A stretch of DNA of 64,000 nt, from positions 65,152-129,151 of the forward strand of contig JAHIQD010000023.1 of NCBI GenBank assembly GCA_018902795.1, given 5' to 3'. Below, piece by piece: positions 44,694 to 51,949 of this stretch. Numbering within the stretch: position 1 is the first letter of the stretch; the number at the start of each line of letters is the position of its first letter. The translations under genes were made by a program, and so were the position numbers. The notes beneath the pieces are model-generated. The model did no database searches and was not told where the DNA came from. It saw only the letters and a list, made by a program, of their open reading frames with translations. The stretch comes from Bacteroidota bacterium. GTDB lineage: Bacteria > Bacteroidota > Bacteroidia > Flavobacteriales > Weeksellaceae.

Positions 44694-44727
44694 AAATGAG
44701 TTACAACATCAGCTGTAACTCATTTTG
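44694..44727 (-). terminator. terminator after the GIY-YIG cassette tail
   Basis: AAAATGAGTTACAGCTGATGTTGTAACTCATTTTTTTT reads as a stem of AATGAGTTACA / TGTAACTCATT with a T run on the minus strand. Confidence 0.8.
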
Positions 44728-44728
44728 A

Positions 44729-44820
44729 GTGGAGGATATCGGGATCGAACCGACCACCTTCCCGAAGGCTTTCGGGACGCTCCAGTCATCTATTCGCCCG
44801 CTGCCCTATTTTGAATCAGG
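44729..44820 (-). repeat. tRNA-Ala-like tail of the GIY-YIG cassette
   Basis: The 32 bases 44729-44760 match the T arm and 3' acceptor strand of the true tRNA-Ala at 45268. Upstream lies a CCCGAA/TTCGGG hairpin in place of the anticodon arm, then a GCGAATAGATGACTGG segment into which the GIY-YIG stop codon falls. There is no 5' acceptor strand, so it cannot form a tRNA. Confidence 0.75.
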
Positions 44821-45053
44821 AACTCAATATATTTCCTGCTCTTCTTCGCTTTTATTGAACTTTCCCGTGCGATGGCCTCGCTCCGGCTTGAATATTCTTC
44901 GGTGTATTTTAATTCCCAATCGTCGGATTTCCCCGTAAAATGGTCTTTTGAAAAATGATGTTTCCGAAGCCGCTCTTCAATGTCCTGAGTTTGTCCAATA
45001 TAGTACCGGTTTAATTTTGCCGAATAAAGTATATACACATAATATTTGTCCAT
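44790..45053 (-). CDS. GIY-YIG nuclease family protein, 87 aa
   Basis: A small single-domain GIY-YIG endonuclease. Motifs are YYVYIL ... YYIGQT (residues 3-21) with the Tyr pairs, then Arg (ERLRKH), His (KHHFSKDH) and Glu in RSEAIARE. The start is the ATG at 45053; a longer ORF from 45266 reads through a degenerate tRNA-like repeat and is not a real extension. The C-terminus (QNRAAGE) lies in the tRNA-like tail. It follows tRNA-Ala on the same strand, inside a unit that repeats tRNA 3' sequence. This suggests a tRNA-targeting mobile cassette. Confidence 0.88.
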   Translation of the reverse strand: MDKYYVYILYSAKLNRYYIGQTQDIEERLRKHHFSKDHFTGKSDDWELKYTEEYSSRSEAIARESSIKAKKSRKYIEFLIQNRAAGE

Positions 45054-45081
45054 GGAATCAAATTTACACTTAATACCAAAA

Positions 45082-45110
45082 AAGCACAAAACAATTTCTG
45101 TTCTGTGCTT
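45082..45110 (-). terminator. terminator-like hairpin, second copy
   Basis: AAGCACAGAACAG...TTTTGTGCTT with a T run, a near-duplicate of the hairpin that follows tRNA-Ala at 45233-45260. Confidence 0.65.
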
Positions 45111-45117
45111 CACCCTG

Positions 45118-45208
45118 CGGAGGATATCGGGATCGAACCGACCACCTTCCCGAATGCTTTCGGGACGCTCCAGCCATCTATTCGCCAGCTGCCTATTGTG
45201 AATCAGAA
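45118..45208 (-). repeat. scar of an earlier GIY-YIG cassette with tRNA-Ala-like tail
   Basis: Contains the same tail as 44729-44820: T-arm/acceptor block at 45118-45148, CCCGAA/TTCGGG hairpin, GCGAATAGATGGCTGG. Just before it lie codons FLIHNRQLANR, matching the C-terminus of the intact gene (FLIQNRAAGE). The body of that earlier gene is missing. Confidence 0.7.
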
Positions 45209-45232
45209 ACTGATTTACACTTAACACAAAAA

Positions 45233-45260
45233 AAGCACAAAACATTAATGTTCTGTGCTT
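45233..45260 (-). terminator. tRNA-Ala terminator
   Basis: AAGCACAGAACATTAATGTTTTGTGCTT stem-loop and TTTTTTT run, just downstream of the tRNA 3' end. Confidence 0.75.
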
Positions 45261-45267
45261 CACCATG

Positions 45268-45341
45268 TGGAGGATATCGGGATCGAACCGACCACCTTTA
45301 GACTGCCAGTCTAACGCTCTAGCCAGATGAGCTAATCCCCC
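45268..45341 (-). tRNA. tRNA-Ala (anticodon GGC)
   Basis: A 74-base tRNA that folds fully: acceptor GGGGGAT/ATCCTCC with the G3-U70 pair that specifies alanine, and an AGCTCATCTGGCTAGAGC D arm. The anticodon arm is TTAGA-CTGGCAG-TCTAA and the T arm is CGGTTCGATCCCG (five-base stem TCGGG-type). Discriminator is A; the CCA is not encoded. It decodes GCC and GCU. Confidence 0.95.
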
Positions 45342-45502
45342 GTAATCCGGAATGAAATCCGAAAATCAGTTTGCAATGATACAAAAATTTTGCTGCAAAT
45401 TCCAATTTCAGAATTAATATTTTAAATTTTTAAAAAAAGTCTGTTTTCAGGATATCCGGTTTATTTAAATATGTCGCTTATTCTGAAACCACATCCGGTT
45501 TT

Positions 45503-46303
45503 CTAATCATTATTATTCTTCTCCGCGACCAGAGAAAAAACATGGGGAGCCTTATTCCCCAACTGCGGAATGCGGTATTTTCCTTTTTCGAATTCGTCGT
45601 TGTGGCGGAAGCATGCATACGGCGACCAGTCGTATTCCTCAAAGGAAGTAAGCAGCAGATTTTCTTTCAAAAGACTTCCGAGGACTTCGGAAGTGGGATG
45701 ATTCCACATGACATACTCCTGAACGATCTCTGCTGACTGATCCGCGTAAGTTCCTTCATAAGTCTCGACGATGGGTTTTTCGTTGAAATAACTGTATTTC
45801 ACATGAGTGAAATCGTCATCAAACATCCAGACCACAGGATGGAATTCTACAAAAACAAGCTTACCGCCGGGTTTCAGAAAATGAGCAATGACCTGAGCCC
45901 ATTTATCCAGATCGGGAAGCCAGCCGATGGTTCCGTAACTCGTGTACACGATATCAAACTTCTGATCTAAAACCTGAGGCAGGTCATATACGTCGGAAAC
46001 CAAAAACTGAGTATCCGTTCCGCACTTTAAAGCCAAATCCTTTGCCGCTTCAATGGCTTTGTCGGAGAGATCAATGCCCGTTACTTTTGCGCCCATACGG
46101 GAAAGTGAGATGGAATCCTGACCGAAATGACACTGCAGGTGCAGAATTTCTCTGTCCTTAATATCTCCTAAAATGCCCAGTTCAATGGAATTTAAAGAAT
46201 TGCGGCCTTTCACGAATTCCTCCACGAAATAGAAATCGGATTTGAGGTGAGGCGCGACTTTAGCATTCCATGAATTCCGGTTGATTTCAATATAATTTTC
46301 CAT
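45503..46303 (-). CDS. class I SAM-dependent methyltransferase
   Basis: A Rossmann-fold methyltransferase of about 266 residues. Motif I is atypical: EILHLQCHFGQDSISLSRMGAKVTGIDLSDKAIEAA (about 52-88), with HLQCHFGQD instead of the usual ELGCGTG. That form is common in the Methyltransf_25/11 subset found in Bacteroidota. The later segment FDIVYTSYGTIGWLPDLDKWAQVIAHFLKPGGKLVFVEFHP (about 117-157) contains motifs II and III. The substrate is not evident. It stands alone between tRNA-Ala and the thermonuclease gene. Confidence 0.88.
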   Translation of the reverse strand: MENYIEINRNSWNAKVAPHLKSDFYFVEEFVKGRNSLNSIELGILGDIKDREILHLQCHFGQDSISLSRMGAKVTGIDLSDKAIEAAKDLALKCGTDTQFLVSDVYDLPQVLDQKFDIVYTSYGTIGWLPDLDKWAQVIAHFLKPGGKLVFVEFHPVVWMFDDDFTHVKYSYFNEKPIVETYEGTYADQSAEIVQEYVMWNHPTSEVLGSLLKENLLLTSFEEYDWSPYACFRHNDEFEKGKYRIPQLGNKAPHVFSLVAEKNNND

Positions 46304-46510
46304 GGTAGTTTTTTTTGTAAATGTAGTTTTTTTGAAATTATCGGATGACTTATGGGAACCCGTAATGTAAGGTAAATTATAGGTGCTATTTTTGGAGAAA
46401 GGTTTTAAAATCTTAATATTTGCAGTATCAAGTTTTACATGGGATATCTTCCGGTCTATAATCCGGAAATATTCAAGCTGACCATATCATCATCCAATTC
46501 TATTTCAATA

Positions 46511-47005
46511 ATGTCCAAAACCCTTTTGTTTCTGTTTTTCCCGTTAATCCTCTTTTCACAGCATCTCACCTATAAGGTCATCAAAATAAAAGACGGCGAT
46601 ACGGTCTGTATTTTAATGAATGGCAAGGAAGAAGTGATACGGCTCGCACACATCGACTGTCCGGAGAAAAAGCAGCCTTTCGGCACTAAAGCCAAACAGT
46701 TTGTATCGGATTTATGTTTTGGGAAATATGTCAGTATTGGCAACAGTTTTAAGAGAGACCGCAACGGAAGGATTCTTGCGGAAATTGTTCTGTCCAACGG
46801 CATCAACGTCAATAAAGAGCTTGTAAAAAACGGCCTTGCCTGGCATTTTAAAAAATATTCGAAGGACAACAGCTACGCAAAACTGGAAACTGAAGCAAGA
46901 ATAAAAAAAGCAGGATTATGGAAAGACAGAGACCCCATCGCTCCCTGGAACTGGAGAAAGTTATCAAAACCGGCCTCGCGGCAGTACTCCTACTCTGCCT
47001 ATTAA
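46511..47005 (+). CDS. thermonuclease family protein (SNase-like), secreted
   Basis: A staphylococcal-nuclease-fold enzyme, probably periplasmic. I start at 46511 (MSKTLLFLFFPLILFSQ), which gives a signal peptide of about 17 residues; the ORF extends 24 codons upstream without support. Catalytic features are KIKDGDTVCIL (calcium Asp), VIRLAHIDCPEKKQPFG (catalytic Arg and Asp), RDRNGRILAEIVL (second Arg and Glu) and YAKLETEARIKKAGLWKD. Length is 164 from this start. Its 3' end overlaps the next gene. Confidence 0.88.
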   Translation: MSKTLLFLFFPLILFSQHLTYKVIKIKDGDTVCILMNGKEEVIRLAHIDCPEKKQPFGTKAKQFVSDLCFGKYVSIGNSFKRDRNGRILAEIVLSNGINVNKELVKNGLAWHFKKYSKDNSYAKLETEARIKKAGLWKDRDPIAPWNWRKLSKPASRQYSYSAY

Positions 47006-47259
47006 AGATGCCTTATGGGTATTACCAGCTGGTGCGGTTTGTCAGCATGTTGGGTTTCGGGTATTTGGCCTATGCGGCGGCACAGAGAAAAGACGGGAAC
47101 TTCGTATTCCTGTATCTTTCGCTGGCCATTCTTTTCCAGCCGTTTTTTAAAATAGCCTTGGGAAGAACTGTATGGAATATTGTGGATTTGGCTGTTGCCC
47201 TGTTTCTTATCTTATCCTTATTCCGTAAAAACATAGTGAAAGAAGAAAAGAAATCATAG
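46918..47259 (+). CDS. small membrane protein (DUF6804-like)
   Basis: A 113-residue membrane protein with three or four helices: KTGLAAVLLLCLLKMPYGYYQLVRFVSMLGFGYLAYAAA, then FVFLYLSLAILFQPFFKIALGRTVWNIVDLAVALFLILSLF. The sequence PYGYYQLVRF and FQPFFKIALGR are well conserved in a small Bacteroidota family I recall as DUF6804. The first helix requires a start upstream of 47008, so the ATG at 46918 is the best choice. It then overlaps the thermonuclease gene by 88 bp in another frame. The alternative ATG at 47008 would lose that helix. Confidence 0.72.
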   Translation: MERQRPHRSLELEKVIKTGLAAVLLLCLLKMPYGYYQLVRFVSMLGFGYLAYAAAQRKDGNFVFLYLSLAILFQPFFKIALGRTVWNIVDLAVALFLILSLFRKNIVKEEKKS

Positions 47260-47300
47260 TCTTCAGTTTCAGCAACTCAGCAGTAAATATGATCCGCTGC

Positions 47301-47717
47301 TTATTTCCAGATCAAAAATAAAGTTCCTGCGATTATTAAACCCGCTCCCACTGCGGTTTTCCAAGTTAGGGTTTCTCCTAAAAAGATCACGGCAAAAATA
47401 ATCGTGAGCGCCAAACTGAGTTTATCGATTCCTGCCACTTTGGAGACTTCGCCCATCTGCAGCGCTTTGAAATAGAAAATCCAGGAAAGCCCGGTGGCCA
47501 CGCCGGAAATGGTGAGAAAAAACCATGTTCTCCGGGAAAGTTCGGTAATTCCCTTCACTTCATCTTTCCAGAAAACAATCAGCCAGATCATGACCAGAAC
47601 CACGACTGTGCGGATGGCAGTGGCGAGATTGGAGTTTACGTTTTCAACCCCAATTTTAGCAAAAATGGCGGTCAATGACGCGAAAAACGCTGATAACAAA
47701 GCATAAATCCACCACAT
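47301..47717 (-). CDS. single-EamA-domain membrane transporter
   Basis: A 138-residue protein with five or so membrane helices carrying one EamA module (FASLTAIFAKIGVENVNSNLATAIRTVVV ... ALTIIFAVIFLGETLTWKTAVGAGLIIAGTLFLIW). Most EamA transporters have two modules; half-size forms act as dimers. Substrate is unknown. It is transcribed from the hisS side of the chromosome with a 10-bp gap, so it may be co-transcribed. Confidence 0.88.
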   Translation of the reverse strand: MWWIYALLSAFFASLTAIFAKIGVENVNSNLATAIRTVVVLVMIWLIVFWKDEVKGITELSRRTWFFLTISGVATGLSWIFYFKALQMGEVSKVAGIDKLSLALTIIFAVIFLGETLTWKTAVGAGLIIAGTLFLIWK

Positions 47718-47719
47718 GA

Positions 47720-47747
47720 TATTAAGGTTAAGGTTGAGGTTGATTTA
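47720..47747 (+). repeat. GGTTRA hexamer repeat at the hisS 3' end
   Basis: ATTAAGGTTAAGGTTGAGGTTGATTTA. On the minus strand it encodes the last residues of HisS (NQPQP and stop). Confidence 0.5.
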
Positions 47748-49107
47748 AAAATTCTTCAATCGCAACGGTTTTCTGTTCGCCGTCTGCCAGATTTTTCACT
47801 GTAATATTTCCTTCCGCAATCTCCTGTTCCCCGAAGAACACCAAATTTGGGATTCCTTTTTTCTCAGCGTAAGTAAACTGTTTTTTCAGTTTGGAGGATT
47901 CAGGATAAAGTTCGGCAGAGATTCCCTTTGCGCGAAGTTTTGCAATAATTTTCAAAGCTTCCACGGCTTCGTTATCTCCGTAATTGGCAAACAGATATTT
48001 CACTGAAATCTCATTGCTTTCAGGGAATAATCCAAGTTCTTCCATGACGAGAAAAATTCTATCTAATCCAAATGAAATTCCGATTCCCGGAATGTTTTTC
48101 ACCCCAAATACTTCCGTGAGGTTATCATATCTCCCGCCGCCGCCAATGGAACCCATGGCAACACCGTTGGCTTTCACTTCAAAGATGGCTCCGGTGTAAT
48201 AATCGAGTCCTCTGGCGAGGGTAATATCAAATTTGAGGTTCTCTGCAGAAATCCCCAGTTCCAGGCATTGGGTCAGAACGAATTCCAGCTCATTCACGCC
48301 TGCGGTTCCGGTTTCATTTTCTTCGAATTTCGATTTCAGCTCTAATACATTTTTAAGCGCATCATTACTCTGGCTGAAAAGGAAATCAAGTTTATCAACA
48401 GATTCCTGTGATATATTTTTCTCCAAAAGCTCTTTCACTACTCCGTCTTTCCCGATTTTATCCAACTTGTCGAGCGCCACGGTAAAATCAATCAGCTGTT
48501 CTGAAATGCCTGCATATTCCGCCAACCCTGAAAGAATTTTCCGGTTGTTCAAATGAATGGTCACAGGAATTTTCAGTTCTCCGAATGATTTCAAATAAAG
48601 CTGAACCAGTTCCACTTCCTGCCACAGACTTTCACTTCCCACCACATCGGCGTCACACTGAGAAAATTCTCTGAAACGTCCTTTCTGAGGACGGTCTGCG
48701 CGCCAAACCGGCTGAATCTGATATCTTTTGAAAGGAAAAACCATCTGTCCGTGATTCATCGCCACGAAACGTGCAAACGGAACCGTAAGATCATAACGGA
48801 GGGCTTTTTCTGAGATCTGTGAAATCAGTTTCTGGGAATTTTTAGAAGTCCAGTCTTCATCATTGGTTTTGGAGGCGTAATCGCCGGAATTCAGGATCTT
48901 AAAAATCAAGCGGTCGCCTTCTTCCCCATATTTACCGGTCAAAGTAGAAAGATTCTCAAAACTGGGAGTTTCCAAAGGCTGGAAACCGAAGAGTTCGAAG
49001 TTCTTCTGTAAAGCATTGATGATCAATCTTCTGTTGATCACTTCCTTTGCGGTAAAATCCCGGGTTCCTTTGGCTAAGCTTGGCTTCATGCTGTATTTTT
49101 GGCTCAT
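47728..49107 (-). CDS. hisS: histidine-tRNA ligase
   Basis: Charges tRNA-His. Class II motifs are present: motif 1 near PSLAKGTRDFTAKE, motif 2 FKRYQIQPVWRADRPQKGRFREFSQCDADVVG, and motif 3 SFGLDRIFLVME near residue 340. The histidine-specific LARGLDYYTGAIFEV (about 308-322) and GSIGGGGRYD loops are visible. The anticodon-binding domain occupies the last 90 residues. Length 459 fits. The C-terminal NQPQP is encoded by a hexamer repeat. An internal ATG six codons later is an alternative start. Confidence 0.95.
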   Translation of the reverse strand: MSQKYSMKPSLAKGTRDFTAKEVINRRLIINALQKNFELFGFQPLETPSFENLSTLTGKYGEEGDRLIFKILNSGDYASKTNDEDWTSKNSQKLISQISEKALRYDLTVPFARFVAMNHGQMVFPFKRYQIQPVWRADRPQKGRFREFSQCDADVVGSESLWQEVELVQLYLKSFGELKIPVTIHLNNRKILSGLAEYAGISEQLIDFTVALDKLDKIGKDGVVKELLEKNISQESVDKLDFLFSQSNDALKNVLELKSKFEENETGTAGVNELEFVLTQCLELGISAENLKFDITLARGLDYYTGAIFEVKANGVAMGSIGGGGRYDNLTEVFGVKNIPGIGISFGLDRIFLVMEELGLFPESNEISVKYLFANYGDNEAVEALKIIAKLRAKGISAELYPESSKLKKQFTYAEKKGIPNLVFFGEQEIAEGNITVKNLADGEQKTVAIEEFLNQPQP

Positions 49108-49277
49108 GATTTATTGTAATAAATAATCTGTTTCGATTATTACGGTACAAAAATAAGGATTTCATTTTTCTCTGTCAGAATCCCTGACAAGTATTTCTGA
49201 AAACGGGCCTTCAATTTTCATTCTGATTCCTTTCTACAAAAAAACTGCTTCCATATAGAAGCAGCTGAACGTTTATA

Positions 49278-49889
49278 CTATTTCAATGCGCAAAGTTCTT
49301 CTTCGAAAACACACTTCAGATGATCTTCATAGCGCTGCATATCTTTTGGGACATCAGCATTTTTCTCGATATCGTGGAAATGAAAACCTTCCACTTTCTC
49401 TAAACTCACAAAAGCGTTCATTCTGTGAAAACCGAAAAGCGGACCTTCATCTACCGATTTTTCATTAAAAAACTCTCCCGGAATGGTGAATGCAGTTTCA
49501 GGTGCATTCCAACTGGTGGTGAGCATATATTTTCTTCCGCCGAGCATCCCGCCCGTACCGTAATTAATTTCCGGATTTTGTCTGGAACGTCCGTCGCTGT
49601 TATAAATTCCCTTCTGATGACCTGCTGTGAAAACTTCGTCTATATATTTTTTGAAACCGTGAGGAAGCTGAAACCACCAGATTGGCGTATGGTAAATAAT
49701 ATAATCTGCCCACACGAATTTTTCCACTTCTTCATCCGGATTATAATCTGAATCGGTATGTGTAATTTTTACCTCCACTCCCGGAATCCCGCTGAAAAAA
49801 CTTTCGGTTTTCCCTGTTACGGTCTGATTGAATTTTCCGCCGCTGTGACCGAAGTTCTGACCTGCATTAACGATGAGTATCTTTTTCAT
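49278..49889 (-). CDS. NAD(P)H-dependent quinone reductase, MdaB-like
   Basis: A flavodoxin-fold FMN/FAD reductase that reduces quinones by two electrons. From the ATG at 49889: MKKILIVNAGQNFGHSGGKFNQ (flavin phosphate site), then WADYIIYHTPIWWFQLPHGFKKYIDEVFTAG and GGMLGGRKYMLTTSWNAPETAFT. These match MdaB/YwrO-like proteins. Length 203 from this start. The upstream Met at 49928 is not conserved. It lies downstream of a Crp/Fnr-type regulator on the same strand, with a possible palindromic site between them. Confidence 0.88.
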   Translation of the reverse strand: MKKILIVNAGQNFGHSGGKFNQTVTGKTESFFSGIPGVEVKITHTDSDYNPDEEVEKFVWADYIIYHTPIWWFQLPHGFKKYIDEVFTAGHQKGIYNSDGRSRQNPEINYGTGGMLGGRKYMLTTSWNAPETAFTIPGEFFNEKSVDEGPLFGFHRMNAFVSLEKVEGFHFHDIEKNADVPKDMQRYEDHLKCVFEEELCALK

Positions 49890-49964
49890 TATATTCTCTT
49901 TAAAATTATAATGCAAAGTTCGGTTCAAGCAACGGGATAAAAAATGTGATGAGTCACCATTTAG

Positions 49965-49982
49965 AAGTGACTTACCTCACTT
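49965..49982. promoter_or_regulatory. possible Crp/Fnr-type or HxlR-type site
   Basis: AAGTGACTTACCTCACTT is an inverted repeat with six-base arms AAGTGA/TCACTT and a six-base spacer. It resembles a TGTGA-N6-TCACA layout. It sits between the Crp/Fnr gene and the mdaB-like gene. Confidence 0.4.
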
Positions 49983-49995
49983 TTGGGAAGGAGAA

Positions 49996-50562
49996 TCAAA
50001 ACCGGCTCAAAGTTTCGCGGCTTACCCCCAGAAAAGAGGCAAGCATTTTCTTTGGGACGCGCTGTATCAGATCCGGATTTTTATCAAGGAGCTGGTTGTA
50101 GCGCTCTTCGGCAGATTCTTTCATCAGGGACAATACTCTCTGCTGAAGGCCGATAAACCCTCGGTTGGATTTCTGCCTGAAAAAATTAGCCATTTTATGG
50201 ATTTTTTCGCAGATGATTTCGCGGCCTTCAAAAGACAGGGCGAGAAAGGTGCAGTCTTCAATACAATCTACATTCATGGTTGCAGGCTGGTGAAACTGAA
50301 ATGCAAAATAATCGCTTACCCAATAGTTTTCCTTCGCAAACTGTATGATGAATTCTTTTCCGTTTTCATCAATCTCATACGATTTCACCAAACCCGAAAC
50401 GATCAGAAACTCTTCCTGTACATGTTGCCCCTGCTGTATGAGGAACTGATGTTTCCGAAGTTTCTTTAAAGTAAAAAACTCCGAAACAAAATTCCATTCT
50501 TCTTCTGTAAGGTCGTAAAATTCAGAAATATGTTTTCTTAAAAAAAAAATGTATTGGTCCAT
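49996..50562 (-). CDS. Crp/Fnr family transcriptional regulator
   Basis: An N-terminal cyclic-nucleotide-binding-like barrel (residues 20-115; LRKHQFLIQQGQHVQEEFLIVSGLVKSYEID) and a C-terminal helix-turn-helix (about 160-188; PKKMLASFLGVSRETLSRF). No Fnr-type cysteine cluster is seen, and the Arg/Ser needed for cAMP binding is not evident, so the effector is open. The HTH ends abruptly at residue 188, as in many Bacteroidota members. The upstream region is separated from the HRDC gene by a terminator. Confidence 0.9.
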   Translation of the reverse strand: MDQYIFFLRKHISEFYDLTEEEWNFVSEFFTLKKLRKHQFLIQQGQHVQEEFLIVSGLVKSYEIDENGKEFIIQFAKENYWVSDYFAFQFHQPATMNVDCIEDCTFLALSFEGREIICEKIHKMANFFRQKSNRGFIGLQQRVLSLMKESAEERYNQLLDKNPDLIQRVPKKMLASFLGVSRETLSRF

Positions 50563-50630
50563 CCATCAAAAATCTTCTACAAAAATAAAAAGAAGTTTGC
50601 TATACTTTCATTTATTTCAGGAATAAAAAA

Positions 50631-50659
50631 GCCCATCCCCATCAGATACAGAAATGGGC
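50631..50659 (-). terminator. terminator of the HRDC gene
   Basis: GCCCAT / ATGGGC stem with TTTTTT on the minus strand, between the HRDC gene end (50669) and the Crp/Fnr gene start. Confidence 0.7.
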
Positions 50660-50668
50660 GGAATGCAT

Positions 50669-51118
50669 TCAGACACTTTCCAAAATCTCAATGATTTCCT
50701 CCCCATAATTTTCGATTTTATGCTTGCCGAAACCTTTGATCTCGAGTAATTCCTCTTTTTTGGCAGGTTTGTATTTGGCGATGGAAAGCAGCTCCTTATT
50801 GGTCGCGATAAAATAGACGGGGAGATTCTGGTTTTTTGCTTTTTCAGTTCTCCAAAGCTTCAGGGAATCGAGAATTTTAATTTCATCCGAATTAAGTTTC
50901 TCACCCATCTCCACGGAATATTTCTGATTTCTGGCGTCATTAACGGCCATTTTGAGTTCTTCATAATAAAGAATTACCGACCAGTAACTTTCTTCGTCTT
51001 TTACGAACGCCGATTCAAATTTCAGCACGTTATTTTCCTTCAGGAAACGGTCGAGCACACTTTGGTCGTGAGTGATGAATTCATCTGACAACCGTACTTT
51101 TAAAACTTTTACTTTCAT
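50669..51118 (-). CDS. HRDC domain-containing protein
   Basis: A short protein with an N-terminal region of about 70 residues that I do not recognise and a C-terminal HRDC domain (about 75-148; ILDSLKLWRTEKAKNQNLPVYFIATNKELLSIAKYKPAKKEELLEIKGFGKHKIENYGEEIIEIL). HRDC domains bind nucleic acids and are found in RecQ and RNase D. A free-standing 149-residue form suggests a DNA- or RNA-binding accessory protein. It is transcribed towards the Crp/Fnr gene, with a terminator between. Confidence 0.85.
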   Translation of the reverse strand: MKVKVLKVRLSDEFITHDQSVLDRFLKENNVLKFESAFVKDEESYWSVILYYEELKMAVNDARNQKYSVEMGEKLNSDEIKILDSLKLWRTEKAKNQNLPVYFIATNKELLSIAKYKPAKKEELLEIKGFGKHKIENYGEEIIEILESV

Positions 51119-51147
51119 GATTTTGTGTTTTTAGAATTTAGAAAACC

Positions 51148-51188
51148 CTGTCAAAGCCGATAAAAACTAAATTTAAAGGCTTTGACAG
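51148..51188 (-). terminator. terminator of the ssb-like gene
   Basis: CTGTCAAAGCC / GGCTTTGACAG arms around a 19-base AT-rich loop, followed on the minus strand by GGTTTTC. Confidence 0.6.
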
Positions 51189-51198
51189 AGTGAATCTG

Positions 51199-51528
51199 TT
51201 ATTTACTGCCAAGCATGACCATCTGATCGACGCGGATTTCCGTGAAATAGTGTTTCACACCATCTTTATCATCCCAATTCCGGTAAACAATTTTACCTTC
51301 CACGGCAATTTCCTTCCCTTTGTCCACATATTTTTCCATAATGTCGGCCAGTTTGCCGTTGACTACCAGATTATGCCACTGCGTTTCTTCCACTTTTTCG
51401 CCCAGGGCGTTGGTGTAATGATCTGTTGTTGCAAGGCTTACTTTTGCTAATTTTCCGTTTTCGAAGTTTACGATTTCCACTTCTTTACCTGTTCTACCAA
51501 TCAAGGTAACTTTGTTTCTTAGTGACAT
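51199..51528 (-). CDS. single-stranded DNA-binding protein (short form)
   Basis: An OB-fold SSB of 109 residues: SLRNKVTLIGRTGKEVEIVNFENGKLAKVSLATTDHY ... TQWHNLVVNGKLADIMEKYVDKGKEIAVEGKIVYRNWDDKDGVKHYFTEIRVDQMVML. It lacks the disordered linker and the acidic DDDIPF-type C-terminal tip that recruits partners. It is therefore probably an accessory SSB rather than the main replication SSB. It has its own terminator. Confidence 0.9.
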   Translation of the reverse strand: MSLRNKVTLIGRTGKEVEIVNFENGKLAKVSLATTDHYTNALGEKVEETQWHNLVVNGKLADIMEKYVDKGKEIAVEGKIVYRNWDDKDGVKHYFTEIRVDQMVMLGSK

Positions 51529-51615
51529 GGCTTTAAATTTTTAATTAAACATCAGAAACGAGTCTCACTGATTTTCCCCGAATCTCTGATGCAAAGATTC
51601 ACCGGTCTGTGAAAA

Positions 51616-51876
51616 TTAGCCGGTAGAGAACTGTTTATTATCGTTTACAGTCGTTTGTATCGGGTAGCTATTTGATAACCAATAAAATACAACCTGTTTT
51701 TTTTGAGGAGACTGAAGGACTCTTTTTCCTTTTTTGGTTCCGGTCCGGATGTCCGCTGCCCGCTTTTTCCCATCCTTAAGCCAGGCAAAAAAAGGATATT
51801 CACTGACTTTAAGGCTAAAATTAAGCGCAGTTTCAGGTCCGAAAAACGTGCTTTTTAAGATTGATTTAAAGGTCAT
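51616..51876 (-). CDS. doubtful small ORF, 86 aa
   Basis: An ORF in a 421-bp gap between the ssb-like gene and the oxidoreductase. The N-terminal MTFKSILKSTFFGPETALNFSLKVSEYPFFAW is hydrophobic-aromatic and the centre is very basic (KDGKKRAADIRTGTKKGKRV). I recognise no family. Lysine-rich low-complexity sequence and weak start context make a spurious ORF quite possible. Confidence 0.25.
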   Translation of the reverse strand: MTFKSILKSTFFGPETALNFSLKVSEYPFFAWLKDGKKRAADIRTGTKKGKRVLQSPQKKQVVFYWLSNSYPIQTTVNDNKQFSTG

Positions 51877-51925
51877 TTAAAGATCATTTAAACATTACAC
51901 TCATTTAAAAACCGGTATTTCTCAA

Positions 51926-51933
51926 TATATTTG
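51926..51933 (+). promoter_or_regulatory. -7 element upstream of the oxidoreductase gene
   Basis: TATATTTG, a full match to TAnnTTTG, 16 bp before the ATG at 51950. A -33 TTG is not clear. Confidence 0.45.
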
Positions 51934-51949
51934 TGTTAAAATTAGAAGT

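Noticed and set aside
44729..44820. A second tRNA-Ala gene
   Set aside because: Only the T arm and 3' acceptor strand match; the 5' acceptor strand and a seven-base anticodon loop are missing. The same holds for 45118-45208.
45054..45266. 71-codon N-terminal extension of the GIY-YIG protein
   Set aside because: It reads through the degenerate tRNA-like tail and terminator copy of an earlier cassette; homology to the nuclease starts at the ATG at 45053.
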